This document shows positions 17,833 to 27,485 of a DNA stretch of 64,000 nucleotides, one piece after another; the first letter of the stretch is position 1; each line of letters opens with the position of its first letter. Source of the stretch: DTPU01 sp963827855 (GTDB lineage: Bacteria; Planctomycetota; Phycisphaerae; Sedimentisphaerales; Anaerobacaceae); the NCBI GenBank assembly GCA_963827855.1, contig CAWHBY010000004.1, positions 372,001 through 436,000 on the forward strand. Reading direction: 5' to 3'. The notes beneath the pieces were generated by a model. It saw nothing but the letters and a program-made list of their open reading frames with translations, did not search any database and was not told the origin of the DNA. The position numbers and the translations under genes were made by a program.

Positions 17833-18750
17833 CTACGGTCCCTTGCCCCAGATCGCCTCATGGACCCGGAGGTAGTCTGGATTGCTCCACCTAGGCCAGG
17901 GCGGCTGGGGACTGGCCCGAGCATAGCCCACGCGATAGACCTCCTCCCACCACTCTCCCCATTCAATCGTGTTCGCATCCCGCCATTTCCAGCGTTCACT
18001 ATGGCCGTCCGCAAAGGAAAGGCACGTGCCGTTTGAGTGATGCGTGGACAAGGGTATTTCCAGTGCGAACGGTGGGTACTTCTCGCCAGCGTCGTACCCC
18101 CACCCCGCACACTGCGATCCAGAGTATCCTGTTGGGGCAGCCGTATCCAAGAAGACCGTTCTGGAGGATGGGCCTGGGTCGAGCAACTCCGAGGTCTTCC
18201 TGATATACAGCACTGTCCTGCCGATCGCGTGTGTGGCCCTGACTCTGGAGTCCCAGGCCGACCACTGTCCAGGCGCGAAGACATTCATCGAACTGACGAT
18301 TGTGTAGGAGCTAAGCCATTCTGACCCTGGCAGCCACTCAGTGCGTCGATAGCGGCTTGGGCACAAGTACGCGCGAGCGTTGCCCACATAGGGAGCCAAT
18401 GCTCCGGTATGCATCAAAGCCTCACCATCGGCCACTGTGGAGAGAATGGGCCAACTGTAACCCTTGGTCCAACCACCAATCAACCATTCCTGTCCATAGT
18501 TCTTGAGTACCTCTGACCCGCCCATGTACAAGGCTTGACCATTGACGATGCAGCCATGATGCTCGTCAGCGTAGGTCTGCCATGCGATCTGCAGTTGACG
18601 AAGGTTGGACATGCAGGCCGCTCGCTTGCCCGCTTCCCTCGCCCGATTGAGCGTCGGGAACAGGATGGCGACCAGGACCGCCACAATGGCGATCACGACC
18701 AACAGTTCGATCAGCGTGAATGCCCTGGCATGTCTACGATTGGTCACCAT
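17833..18750 (-). CDS. Prepilin-type N-terminal cleavage/methylation protein (pseudopilin-like), paralogue 1
   Basis: 305 residues. The start MVTNRRHARAFTLIELLVVI has a basic leader, the prepilin-peptidase site before AFTLIE and the hydrophobic helix with Glu at mature position 5. The globular part contains MSNLRQLQIAWQTYADEH, a CPSRYRR block, GRTVLYIRKTSEL and the late THHSNGTCLSFADGHSERW, an H-x-DG type tail common in planctomycete pseudopilin-like proteins. The product should be processed by PilD and sit in the inner membrane or in a type II secretion or pilus-like fibre. AAGGA precedes the ATG at 18750. It is the third of three tandem paralogues, 11 bp after the previous one. Confidence 0.88.
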   Translation of the reverse strand: MVTNRRHARAFTLIELLVVIAIVAVLVAILFPTLNRAREAGKRAACMSNLRQLQIAWQTYADEHHGCIVNGQALYMGGSEVLKNYGQEWLIGGWTKGYSWPILSTVADGEALMHTGALAPYVGNARAYLCPSRYRRTEWLPGSEWLSSYTIVSSMNVFAPGQWSAWDSRVRATHAIGRTVLYIRKTSELLDPGPSSRTVFLDTAAPTGYSGSQCAGWGYDAGEKYPPFALEIPLSTHHSNGTCLSFADGHSERWKWRDANTIEWGEWWEEVYRVGYARASPQPPWPRWSNPDYLRVHEAIWGKGP

Positions 18751-18761
18751 GGCTGCGTCCT

Positions 18762-19724
18762 TCACCACGGTCCCTTGCCCCAGATCGCCTTGTGAACCCG
18801 GCTGTAGTCTGGGTTGTCTTTCTTGATCGTGGTCGGCGGCTGCATCCACGCGGCCGCAGGATCTACAGCGTGGTCCACCCACTCACGCCAGTGTCCCCAC
18901 ACAAGCGTTGTAGGATCTCGCCACTTCCAGTACTCGCTATGACCATCTGCAAAGGACATCGTCGTGCCGTCGGAGTGGTGGGTGGCCAAAGGTACAATGA
19001 AGTAGAAGCTCGGTCCAAATCCGTCCAGGTAAGCGTACGTACGATCAAGGTCATTCCATTTTGCCCCCTGATCCAGGAAGACCATCCTGGACGAAGGGCC
19101 AGCATCGACCAGTTCTGAGGTCTTCCTCACAAACAGTGTAGTCCTGCCAATATCGTATCTGGCCCTGATCTTCCGGTCACTATCGGCCCAGTCTGCAGGT
19201 GGAGTGGTGTTCATCGTGACAACGATGTTGTAGGAACTGAGCCATTCGGCTGCTGGCCATGCAAGAGGCCGACGGTAGCGGCTGGGACACAGGTAGACGC
19301 GGAGGCTGCCCAGGTAAGGGGCCAGAGCGCCTGTCCGCATCAGGGCCTCGGCTTGCGTGTAGGTCTTAGGGGGGACACCACAAATCTCCCGGTCATCCCG
19401 CTGGATGAACCAAGGCTTTCCATCGTTCCCGTGCCCGGGGGGCGAGGCGGGGTTCCAGGCCATCCCATTGACGATCGAGCCATTATGCTCGTCCGCATAG
19501 ACCTGCCAGGCGGTCTGTAGCTGACGGAGGTTTGACATGCAGACCGTGCGTCTGCCCGCCTCGCGTGCCTTTCGCAGGGAGGGGAACATGATGGCCAGGA
19601 GGACCGCTATGACTGCGATCACGACCAGCAGCTCGATCAAGGTGAAGGCTGCTACGTGTTGCGTGTTCTTCGTTGTTCGTGTTGGATGGGCAGTCATATG
19701 CCGCCGTCTCAATCCAGTGCACAT
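18762..19724 (-). CDS. Prepilin-type N-terminal cleavage/methylation protein, paralogue 2
   Basis: About 320 residues. The prepilin signal AFTLIELLVVIAVIAVLLAI follows a basic leader. The body aligns with the neighbours along its length (MSNLRQLQTAWQVYADEH, YLCPSRYRR, IGRTTLFVRKTSEL, THHSDGTTMSFADGHSEYWKW, IWGKGPW). The start is a choice between 19724, which has GGGGGA about nine bases upstream and lies 5 bp after the preceding stop, and 19697, which has no Shine-Dalgarno. I chose 19724. It probably encodes an inner-membrane pseudopilin with the same role as its neighbours; the gene array looks like recent tandem duplication. Confidence 0.87.
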   Translation of the reverse strand: MCTGLRRRHMTAHPTRTTKNTQHVAAFTLIELLVVIAVIAVLLAIMFPSLRKAREAGRRTVCMSNLRQLQTAWQVYADEHNGSIVNGMAWNPASPPGHGNDGKPWFIQRDDREICGVPPKTYTQAEALMRTGALAPYLGSLRVYLCPSRYRRPLAWPAAEWLSSYNIVVTMNTTPPADWADSDRKIRARYDIGRTTLFVRKTSELVDAGPSSRMVFLDQGAKWNDLDRTYAYLDGFGPSFYFIVPLATHHSDGTTMSFADGHSEYWKWRDPTTLVWGHWREWVDHAVDPAAAWMQPPTTIKKDNPDYSRVHKAIWGKGPW

Positions 19725-19729
19725 CCCAT

Positions 19730-20647
19730 CTATTTCCCCCAAATCGCCCTGCGAAGCCGCACAACATCCGGGCTGTCCGGCAGCGGTGGACACAATCCAA
19801 GGGCACCCCGGTTGATAGGATCGCGTTCCACAAGGCCTTGAATGTAGAGTTCCCATTCCCGTCCCCACACAACTGTGGCTGGATCGGCCCACCTCCAGTG
19901 TTCCGCATGACCATCAGCAAATGACAGGCAGGTACCATCGCCATGATGTATCGGTATAGCTGCGTGATACACGGGCCAGTCCGTGCCACGTACCGACCCT
20001 TGCCCCCAGTGGCCCAAACCCTGCTCCCACCCCCAGCCATATCCCCAATCCAGGAAAACCGCCCTTGTGGAAGGCCCGGGACAGACTAGTTCAGAAGTCT
20101 TCCTCACGAATAGGACGGTACGGCCGATGTCAAACGTGGCCCTGATTCGCTGGTCCCAAGCGGCCCACTCTGCTGGGGACAGGACATTCATGGCAACCAC
20201 AATGGAGTAGGAGCTGAGATGCTCCGATCCGTTGAATGGAGTGCGGGCATGTCGGTAGCGGCTCGGACATCTGTACGCCGCAAGGTCGCCAAGGTACTGG
20301 GCCAACCCGCCAGTCCGCATCAAGACATCAGCCTCTACAGCATTCCTGGGCCAAGGGGATCGCAATTCGGACTTGGTAAGCCAAGGAGTGCCGGTGTTGG
20401 GGAGGGAGGTCGGATTGTACTTTGAGCACGCTTGCCCGTTGACGATGTAATCGCCGTGGTCAATTGAGTACGCCTGCCATGCGATCTGGAGTTGTCGCAT
20501 CTGCCCCAGGCACCTTGCCCTTCTGGCTGCCTCCCTCGCCCTCGCCAGGCTGGGCAAGAGGATGGCGACCAGTACCGCGACCACCGCGATCACGACGAGC
20601 AATTCGATGAGGGTGAAGGCCCTGGCATGTCTGTGCTTGGTCACCAT
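19730..20647 (-). CDS. Prepilin-type N-terminal cleavage/methylation protein, paralogue 3
   Basis: 305 residues. MVTKHRHARAFTLIELLVVI matches paralogue 1 almost exactly at the N-terminus, and the same upstream AAGGAC box precedes both starts. Body blocks are MRQLQIAWQAYSIDHGDYIV, CPSRYRH, IGRTVLFVRKTSEL and IHHGDGTCLSFADGHAEHW. It follows the HAF-type gene by 11 bp. The near-identical leaders with diverged globular parts suggest selection for different surface chemistry on a common assembly. Confidence 0.88.
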   Translation of the reverse strand: MVTKHRHARAFTLIELLVVIAVVAVLVAILLPSLARAREAARRARCLGQMRQLQIAWQAYSIDHGDYIVNGQACSKYNPTSLPNTGTPWLTKSELRSPWPRNAVEADVLMRTGGLAQYLGDLAAYRCPSRYRHARTPFNGSEHLSSYSIVVAMNVLSPAEWAAWDQRIRATFDIGRTVLFVRKTSELVCPGPSTRAVFLDWGYGWGWEQGLGHWGQGSVRGTDWPVYHAAIPIHHGDGTCLSFADGHAEHWRWADPATVVWGREWELYIQGLVERDPINRGALGLCPPLPDSPDVVRLRRAIWGK

Positions 20648-20658
20648 ACCGTCGTCCT

Positions 20659-21801
20659 TCACCTGGGTTCGAGGAGCACAGCCTGAACCTTGGCTCTTTT
20701 GTCAGTAAGGACCAAACCCAGGATGCATCCCGCGTTGTTCAAGTCCGCCACGAGGAACTCTCCTCCAAGATGACGAGGCAGTTGTCCATCCAGGCCGATC
20801 AGGCCGCGTTGAGGGTCCCACAGATACGATCGGATGGGTGTGTCCAGGAGCATCCGACCGAATGCCACAAGTGGGCGATTGGGGACAGAGAAGGCGACCT
20901 GCCGCGCGTCGTTTATGGCTACACTGCAGGTGCCGCTCGCCCTGAGCGGGCATCTCTGCAGCCCCTCACCCCTGTGCCAGAGGAAGACGCCGCTGCCCAC
21001 TTGTGGGTCCGTGACCCCGGCCACGTCGCCGTGGTTGTTGATGGCGAGGAAGCGACTCTCTTCAAGTGGCAGTTCGTCACAGGACAGGTACTGCCCCTGC
21101 TGATCCACCTGGAGGAGACATAGACGTTTCTTCAGGTCCACGCGTGCGATCATGAGGCCGGAATCGTTGATCGCAAGCACTTCTCTCACCCCGGCGATCT
21201 CGCGCGTGCCGCTCCTGGGATCCCAGATGAATCCGGGCGCGCCTGTCGGGGGATCGCTGACGCCTGCGGCCAGGCCCTGGTTGTTCATGCCGCAGAGCCT
21301 TGACCCTGTGCCCGGTGGACCCACGCACGTTCTCCGTCCGTTGGGGTCCAACAAGAACACGTGGGGGATCCCATTCGCATCATAGGCATCCGCTGCAATC
21401 TGGCCGGTGTTGGTGATCGCAGGGCACCTCCCGAAGCTCGTATCGGGGACCTCTCTCGTAGGGCCGAGGTCTTGCATGCCGTGTTGGCAATCCCAGAGGA
21501 AGAGGTGGTTCTGGCCTCCTGGCGTATGAGCGACCCCGACCACCTGTCCGCGATCGTTGATCGAACACGCCCACATCCTCGCCCCACCCAAGGAGGGAAG
21601 GACTGTGACTCTATACAGCTTGGGCGACCGAAGCAGAAGGACAAGAACGGCCGATACGACCAGGACTGCAATCACCGCAATCGCGCCCAAGGTGAAGGCA
21701 TAAGACTGGTGCGGATGGGAGGTGGAGGTACGGCTAGGTCCTAGGCAATGCTGCCTCTGTGGCGCGGTGGGCTCAGGCCTCTCTACATTCCTGCCTGCCA
21801 T
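20659..21801 (-). CDS. Membrane-anchored HAF-type repeat protein
   Basis: 380 residues. A cytoplasmic head of about 34 residues is followed by one hydrophobic segment, YAFTLGAIAVIAVLVVSAVL, and then an extracytoplasmic domain made of repeats such as INDRGQVVGVA, ITNTGQIAADA, MNNQGLAAGVS and INNHGDVAGVT. Repeats with I-N-x-x-G-x-V-x-G spacing are those of the HAF extracellular-repeat family, predicted to form a beta-propeller. The membrane segment begins AFTL like a prepilin but lacks Glu5. AAGGAG lies six bases before the ATG. It heads the array of three pseudopilin-like genes and may be a partner of the same envelope structure. Confidence 0.78.
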   Translation of the reverse strand: MAGRNVERPEPTAPQRQHCLGPSRTSTSHPHQSYAFTLGAIAVIAVLVVSAVLVLLLRSPKLYRVTVLPSLGGARMWACSINDRGQVVGVAHTPGGQNHLFLWDCQHGMQDLGPTREVPDTSFGRCPAITNTGQIAADAYDANGIPHVFLLDPNGRRTCVGPPGTGSRLCGMNNQGLAAGVSDPPTGAPGFIWDPRSGTREIAGVREVLAINDSGLMIARVDLKKRLCLLQVDQQGQYLSCDELPLEESRFLAINNHGDVAGVTDPQVGSGVFLWHRGEGLQRCPLRASGTCSVAINDARQVAFSVPNRPLVAFGRMLLDTPIRSYLWDPQRGLIGLDGQLPRHLGGEFLVADLNNAGCILGLVLTDKRAKVQAVLLEPR

Positions 21802-22019
21802 GCGGAACTCCTTCCCTCTCGGAAGAGCCTATCTGACAAGCCGTACTTATCCCTCAATGGTCGTCTTCGATGCAGGTCGCTGTGTTCATGGTAGACCCGG
21901 TTCATGCAGAATGCAAGGCCTTTCACACACAGGGAGGCCCGCTCAGGGTGCCAACGTACCGGGTGCAGGATTGTCGGCCGCTCAGACCCGGCCAGGGGCC
22001 TTGCCGGCAAGACTGGCAA

Positions 22020-22925
22020 TCAACTTCGGCCGTGTGCGCGAAGCCGGGCGTGGATGTCCGACTCAATCGCCTTGTATAGCGGCTCAATGTCGGTCTTTGT
22101 CTTCTTCCATCCTTCGATCTCAAGGGCCATCTGCTTCGTCTGATGCCCTGCCGCTTTGGTGTTGACGGCGTTCCACAACTCGTCAGTGACCTTTGTGAAC
22201 TTCTCCTTGATCTCGGTCGGGAAGAAGATTCCATGACGGCCCACATAGTCACGAAGTTCTATACAGGTCGCCCGCACACCAGAGTATTGACGCCAGAAGA
22301 TCGCCTCTTGATACTCAGCAACCTTGTGACTCGCTTGGCGGATCGTGTCCTTCTGTGTGCCCAGGAGTGGCGCATCCTTGAGAAACTCCTCTAGTCTGGC
22401 AGATGTCATGTGGTCCAGGTCGGGGTACCGAGCTTCGAAGAGGAAGTGCTCCAGCGACCTGTCATAGTTGAAGGTGACGACAGAGAGCCAGCTCAAGTCA
22501 AGCTCGTGGAAGGACAGCCCCTGCGTGAGGATCTGCCAGATGAACTCGTACCAATTGCCGCCGATGCCAGCCGTTCGATGGGCTTCATATTGCTGAGTGC
22601 GGCCACGCCAATCATTGGCGAATAGGGCAGAACCAAGCTCTTTGGCCAGGAGCGATGTCGCGATGGCAAACTTCCCAATTCGGGCTTGATCGGTGTCATG
22701 CTTCCTCCGGCCCAGGAACTCATCAGTAGGTATGCCGCCGGCCTTCTTGAAGGTTCGCAGGAAAGCATGGATACTATCGTCACGCAAGTTCAGGCCGCCT
22801 CGGATCGATTGAAGCTCGCCCTCGATTGTGTACCGTATTTCGTCGCCCAGCCCCGCCCCTGTGGGAAAGCCAAAGGGGGCGCTGGCTCCCGCACCGAGGA
22901 CAAGCACTGTCTTTCGTCGCTCCAT
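22020..22925 (-). CDS. SIR2-like domain protein, possibly truncated or chimeric
   Basis: 301 residues. The N-terminus KTVLVLGAGASAPFGFPTGA is the NAD-binding loop of SIR2-like (SIR2_2) domains, and LSVVTFNYDRSLEHFL at about 143-158 is the second family block. The expected following H-G motif near a 'hHHG' strand is not visible: the sequence goes to KDAPLLGTQKDTIRQAS. The last 130 residues (YRGV-like ELRDYVGRHGIFFPTEIKEK) look like the helical C-terminal part of a different type of hypothetical protein. SIR2-like proteins in bacteria often deplete NAD during phage defence, but loss of the central motif makes activity doubtful. No partner gene is adjacent. The region is less GC-rich than its neighbours, suggesting acquisition. 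Confidence 0.65.
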   Translation of the reverse strand: MERRKTVLVLGAGASAPFGFPTGAGLGDEIRYTIEGELQSIRGGLNLRDDSIHAFLRTFKKAGGIPTDEFLGRRKHDTDQARIGKFAIATSLLAKELGSALFANDWRGRTQQYEAHRTAGIGGNWYEFIWQILTQGLSFHELDLSWLSVVTFNYDRSLEHFLFEARYPDLDHMTSARLEEFLKDAPLLGTQKDTIRQASHKVAEYQEAIFWRQYSGVRATCIELRDYVGRHGIFFPTEIKEKFTKVTDELWNAVNTKAAGHQTKQMALEIEGWKKTKTDIEPLYKAIESDIHARLRAHGRS

Positions 22926-23156
22926 GGATCTCGATTGTACCGTTGTGCAGGCCGGCAGTCTACTCGCCAGTGTGGGGGCGATTAAAGTCTTACGCCATCG
23001 CAGGGGACCCCTGATGGGTAGCCGGGACTACTGGGAGGCTTGACCCCGTTCCGGTCCCCTGGAGGCTGATGGTGCATTGGGTGAAACACTCCTCGCGATT
23101 GGAGAAAGAGGGATAAGGGGCGAAATTAGTGATACCTATGGCTTGACGCAATAGGA

Positions 23157-23620
23157 GCACGGGTCGCAGGGCCTACCTGGCGTACCTGAACTGGCTGATT
23201 CGGCCGCACACGACCCGCAAGGATCTCAAGTCTGAGAAGCTCCGTCGTGGTTGGGCGCTGGGCACGCGGGAATCGAAGCAGGAGAGGGTCGAGACCTCCA
23301 GTGTCAGCCAAGGATTGCCACACGGCGGGCGGGAATCTGTCGAGGCCAGACAGTTGTACTGGGAGGGATTGCTTGAGAAGATGCTGCCGTTTCACCAAAG
23401 GAGCAAGGCGGACGTGTTGGCCGAGAAGAAGTCAGCGACCTGGAAGGTGATGATCGCCCACTACCTCAAGAGGCACACTGCCGCATCGAATGGTTGGCTG
23501 AGCAGTCACCTCCATAGGGGAGCCTGCCAGGCAATCAGCCGGTACCTAGCCCAATTCGACCGATCTGGAGGCCCGAGCCGAAGGGCATGCAAGCGGATGA
23601 TCGCGAATATCGCAACCTGA
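23157..23620 (+). pseudogene. Remnant of a long-form REP-associated tyrosine transposase (C-terminal part)
   Basis: The first part reads RRAYLAYLNWLIRPH and LRRGWALGTRESKQ. The last part, WKVMIAHYLKRHTAASNGWL...GACQAISRYLAQF, resembles the C-terminal helix-turn-helix of long planctomycete RAYT proteins. The catalytic HxH and tyrosine are missing and no start is plausible. It lies between the SIR2-like gene and the LamG gene. A similar scrap lies at 32704-32848. Family recognition is from memory; a profile search would settle it. Confidence 0.5.
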
Positions 23621-23824
23621 TCTCGTCTTCGACCCGCAACGACCCGATCCCTTCTGCCTGCATTCGACAAGGATCGAGCGGATGAGATGGTTACCCATGG
23701 GTGGACCCTGCGCTGCACGGGGCAGGCCCAAACAATCGGGGCCTGCGCCATGCTGGCACAGGCCCCGGGGGATGCCTGATTTCGGGTCCAGGCTTGTCCA
23801 TGGCCTGACCCGTCCATGGGAGAC

Positions 23825-26800
23825 CTACGGATTGGCCGACTTGATCACTTGGATGTCGTCGATGCAGAGTCTCCCCTTGCCGCCGGCCTTGGGGTTGACC
23901 GGATCACCCACGCCGATCACGAACTTGCTGATCTCGTCCAGATTGACCCCCGCAGCCGAGAACTGGCTGAGCGGGACGTTCCAGACCTGCCAGACACCCG
24001 TGCCGATGATCGTGGGATCGGGATTGGAGACGATCTTCGTGTGACCGGCCTTGTCGGCCACACGGACGTAGAAGGTCTCAGGCGGATTGCCGGCGATCTG
24101 CGTGACCCCGATGTCGGAGGTCTGCCAGGCTCCGCTCACGCCGCCCGTGGTCGAGACGTTCGAGAACTTGGCCACGGCCGACACGTTGGCCGCGTGGCTG
24201 GTGACCGCCAGACCGATGTAGAGATCGACGGCCATGGGAATCGTCGCGCTGGATGCCGCAGGATCGGTCCCGATGCTGGCCCAGGTCTTTCCGTCTGCCG
24301 AACACTGGGCAGTAAGGACGTCGCCAGTCCGCGTGAGCTTGATCCAATAGGGAGCGGTGATCCCGGTCTGTACCGTGCTCGCGCTGTCGCCACCCGGAAT
24401 GATCCGCCGGATGAACTCCAGCCCCGCGCCCGGCGTGACATCCACGAGGGCATGGACGGCCTCGGGCGTGAGCGATTCGCGGATCATCACCCCGGCCTTG
24501 GCGTTGGCATGGGTGTTGGTCAGACTCTCCACCTTGGCCGTGATGGAGCCGTTGCCCTTGAGCAGCTTGTAGGCGAACCGGCATTCGTCCGCGGTGCTCC
24601 AGATGTCGGTCCCGGTCCCGTTCATGAGGATCGCGCCTGCGGAGGTCTCGGCAAAGGCCGCAGCATCGCCCCGGAGCCAGAGGACCAGGGTGTTCACCCC
24701 GCCCGCGGTCCAGGACTGCGTCGGGGACCAGTCCCTGCCGGTCTCGGAGTAGAAGCGGCCCTGCGTGTTGTCATATCCGAAAGGCATGGACTGCCGTCCT
24801 CCATGCACCACGGTCCGCTCGGCGAACGGCGGGTTCAGATTGCCTACGGTGGAGCCGGTGCCATTGCCTCCGGAGGCCGGTACTTCGCACGCGGGAGAGC
24901 CCGAGTGACCGTATCCGTCGATCCAGGTGAAGAAGATCCGCTTGCAGGTGTCGTCGTAACCCTCCACGTCGTCCACGATCAGGTAGTCCGCCACCTTGAA
25001 GGACCAGAGGCGTCCCTGGATCTTGCTCCCATTGGCCTGGGTCTCGTCGATCCGCCAGTAGTAGGTCTTGCCCCACTGGAGTCTGTCAGGGGACAGATAG
25101 GTGGGTGCCGTCACCTCGCCGCGATAGACGTCGCTGCTCTCGACGTCGGCCTGCATCACGGCATCGGCATCGGTTCCCATGTACACGTCATGGGTCACCG
25201 CGCCGTCGCCGGCCGACCAACCGAGCACCAGGATATTGCGGACATCCACGAGCCCTCCGTTGACAGGCTTCGGGTTCCAGGCCAGCAGCGGATTGGCCCG
25301 CATGGCCTGGACGATCTCGTCCTGCGTCAGCACGCGGTTGTACGCGCGGACCTCGTCGATCGTCCCATTGAAGTACCTGCCGTCCAGTGTGTTGCCGCCG
25401 ATCTCGATCAGGGGATCTGAACCGACGCGGCTGTCGCCCGCGTGGATGCTGGAGGCGTCCAGGGCTCCATCGACGTACACGACGCACTCGCGGGTGCTCT
25501 CCGTCCGGGTCACTGCGACGTGGACCCAATCACCCGTGACGACGTCCCGATTCGAGATCGTATTCGGGTTGCCGCCCGGACCCGTCTCAAAGGCCAGCTT
25601 CTTGCCGAGCACTGCGACCGTGAAGTGGTCTCCTCCGCCGGCGTGATCCGCCCACAGCAGGCCGCTGCCTTCACGGGCGGTGGCGCCAGCACGACCGGGC
25701 ACGCTGGTCTTGATCCAGGCGGTCAGGGTCAGCTCGGCGTTGGCCTCGCGTGAAAGGACCTGGGGCACCTGGACCCGATCATCGACACCGTCAAAGCTCA
25801 AGGCCGCCTTGCTGTAGCCCTCGATGCTGGCGGGATTGCCGAAGATCTTGCCGTGATTGCCGTGACCGGACCAATCCAGGATGATTCCAGGCTCGTCACG
25901 GTCGAAGGTCCAGAGCCCGACCAGGTTGGGATCCGAGATCTGGAACTGGGGTGAGGTCTTGAAGGTCCAGACTGCGCCCGGGGTCGTTGTGGCGCCATCG
26001 AATTCGTCGATCCGCCAGTAATACACGGTGTCGTACTTGACGCCGGCGGGTGCATAGGCGGTTGCTGCCTGGGCAGTGGAGACCCGCGGCAGGCTTGCGG
26101 CACTGGTGCCGAAGTACACGTCATGGGAGACGGTCCCTGATCCCGGTATCCAGCTCAGAACCAGATTCGGGTCCACCAGGACGGCCCCATTGGCCGGCGA
26201 TGGATTGGAGGCCATCTTGGCCGAGATCGTGAAGTTCCACACGGTGCCCGTGTAGACGGTCGTCCCATTCGACTCGACCTCGTCGATCCGCCAGTAGTAG
26301 GTCTTGCCCAGTGCCCAAGGGTGGTTGGAGAACGTGGTCGACTGGGTCAGGCCCTTGTCCGCGGCCGCTGCGCCGCTCTTGACGTCATCGAGGGTCTCAC
26401 TGAGGTAGACGCGGTGCTGGCTGGCCGTGGCGCCCGCCGTCCACTTGAGCGTGACGTTCGTCCCGCTCATGATCAGGCCGTTGTTCGGGTCTGGATTCGT
26501 GGCGTAGTTGGCCCACTGCGGGCTGATCCAGAAGACGTTCTTGACGTCCCCCTCGCTCAGGCCATTGTTCCAGACCGCCACCTCGTCGAGCTTGCCGATG
26601 AACCGCCTCCACTGATTGCGGTTGCGGGGGCCGCCGATCCGGACGGTCGCGATACTGTCCGTCATACTGTGCGTGGTGTTGGCCTTCTTGACTCCATCGA
26701 CGTAGATGACGATGGCATTGCCGCTGCGGCTGTAGGTCACCGTGACGTTGTGCCACTGGCCGTCATTGAGGGCAGCGCCCTTGGTTCCGAACCACACGCT

Positions 26801-27223
26801 GCCGCCCTGGGCATTGACGAACAGGTCTGCAGCCCCGTCGCACTCGATGCTGTGGTCCATGGCTCCGCCCAACAGCACGAAAACCGGTCCCCAGGCCTGG
26901 AAGGCAGTGGGCATGTTCAGCCAGAAGGAATAGGAGGCCTCCTCGATGTTCACAGGCGTGGATGCGAGCGGCGCATCGACCATCGTGAAAGGCGGAGTGG
27001 AAACCAGGAAATCCAGGGCCGAGCCCTTGTAGCCGGCGGTCGTCCACGCCACTGCCGCCTCATTGGCAGGGGCGATGGCAGCGTCGTCATAGGGCGCTGC
27101 ATAGTCCCAGACCTCGGTGCCAGAGCCTTGGTCCAGCTTCCAGTAACCGACCAGATCGGCTGACACAGGGATCGCCAAGAGGACGGCCCATGTCGCGACA
27201 AAGGGGATGATCCTGCTAAACAT
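23825..27223 (-). CDS. Large secreted LamG / Fn3-like multidomain protein
   Basis: 1132 residues with signal peptide MFSRIIPFVATWAVLLAIPV and an excellent GGAGGA Shine-Dalgarno. Domains in order: LamG-like jelly roll at about 22-230 (LVGYWKLDQGSG... WHNVTVTYSRSG... IGKLDEVAVWN); repeated Fn3-like modules ending YYWRIDE; a second LamG at about 440-640 (VGLWTFDRDEPG...WVHVAVTRTESTRECVVYVDG); another Fn3-like module; then a C-terminal carbohydrate-binding-like region ending CIDDIQVIKSANP. It is extracellular, most likely a glycan-binding or adhesion protein; no catalytic domain is recognised. It is monocistronic, in the accessory segment that also holds the sulfatase and esterase. Confidence 0.85.
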   Translation of the reverse strand: MFSRIIPFVATWAVLLAIPVSADLVGYWKLDQGSGTEVWDYAAPYDDAAIAPANEAAVAWTTAGYKGSALDFLVSTPPFTMVDAPLASTPVNIEEASYSFWLNMPTAFQAWGPVFVLLGGAMDHSIECDGAADLFVNAQGGSVWFGTKGAALNDGQWHNVTVTYSRSGNAIVIYVDGVKKANTTHSMTDSIATVRIGGPRNRNQWRRFIGKLDEVAVWNNGLSEGDVKNVFWISPQWANYATNPDPNNGLIMSGTNVTLKWTAGATASQHRVYLSETLDDVKSGAAAADKGLTQSTTFSNHPWALGKTYYWRIDEVESNGTTVYTGTVWNFTISAKMASNPSPANGAVLVDPNLVLSWIPGSGTVSHDVYFGTSAASLPRVSTAQAATAYAPAGVKYDTVYYWRIDEFDGATTTPGAVWTFKTSPQFQISDPNLVGLWTFDRDEPGIILDWSGHGNHGKIFGNPASIEGYSKAALSFDGVDDRVQVPQVLSREANAELTLTAWIKTSVPGRAGATAREGSGLLWADHAGGGDHFTVAVLGKKLAFETGPGGNPNTISNRDVVTGDWVHVAVTRTESTRECVVYVDGALDASSIHAGDSRVGSDPLIEIGGNTLDGRYFNGTIDEVRAYNRVLTQDEIVQAMRANPLLAWNPKPVNGGLVDVRNILVLGWSAGDGAVTHDVYMGTDADAVMQADVESSDVYRGEVTAPTYLSPDRLQWGKTYYWRIDETQANGSKIQGRLWSFKVADYLIVDDVEGYDDTCKRIFFTWIDGYGHSGSPACEVPASGGNGTGSTVGNLNPPFAERTVVHGGRQSMPFGYDNTQGRFYSETGRDWSPTQSWTAGGVNTLVLWLRGDAAAFAETSAGAILMNGTGTDIWSTADECRFAYKLLKGNGSITAKVESLTNTHANAKAGVMIRESLTPEAVHALVDVTPGAGLEFIRRIIPGGDSASTVQTGITAPYWIKLTRTGDVLTAQCSADGKTWASIGTDPAASSATIPMAVDLYIGLAVTSHAANVSAVAKFSNVSTTGGVSGAWQTSDIGVTQIAGNPPETFYVRVADKAGHTKIVSNPDPTIIGTGVWQVWNVPLSQFSAAGVNLDEISKFVIGVGDPVNPKAGGKGRLCIDDIQVIKSANP

Positions 27224-27485
27224 GACATTCCTCCTTCTCGATGAGTTCACCGGTATCTGCCCAGACCCAGTCCGAGGCATCCACACGATCAGTTCGATCG
27301 ACCGAAGCTGTGCGAGCCTTAGCCTACCATATTCCGGACGCAGTTGGCAAGGGGCCTGGCTACTCGATGACATCGCCTGCAGCGATTACCCTGCGGGAGG
27401 TGTAGCTTGTCACCGGAAAGTGGATACTTACAGTCTGGAAGTTCACTTGAGTGAACTTTGCCGTAACCTGCTTCTCAATAATGAG

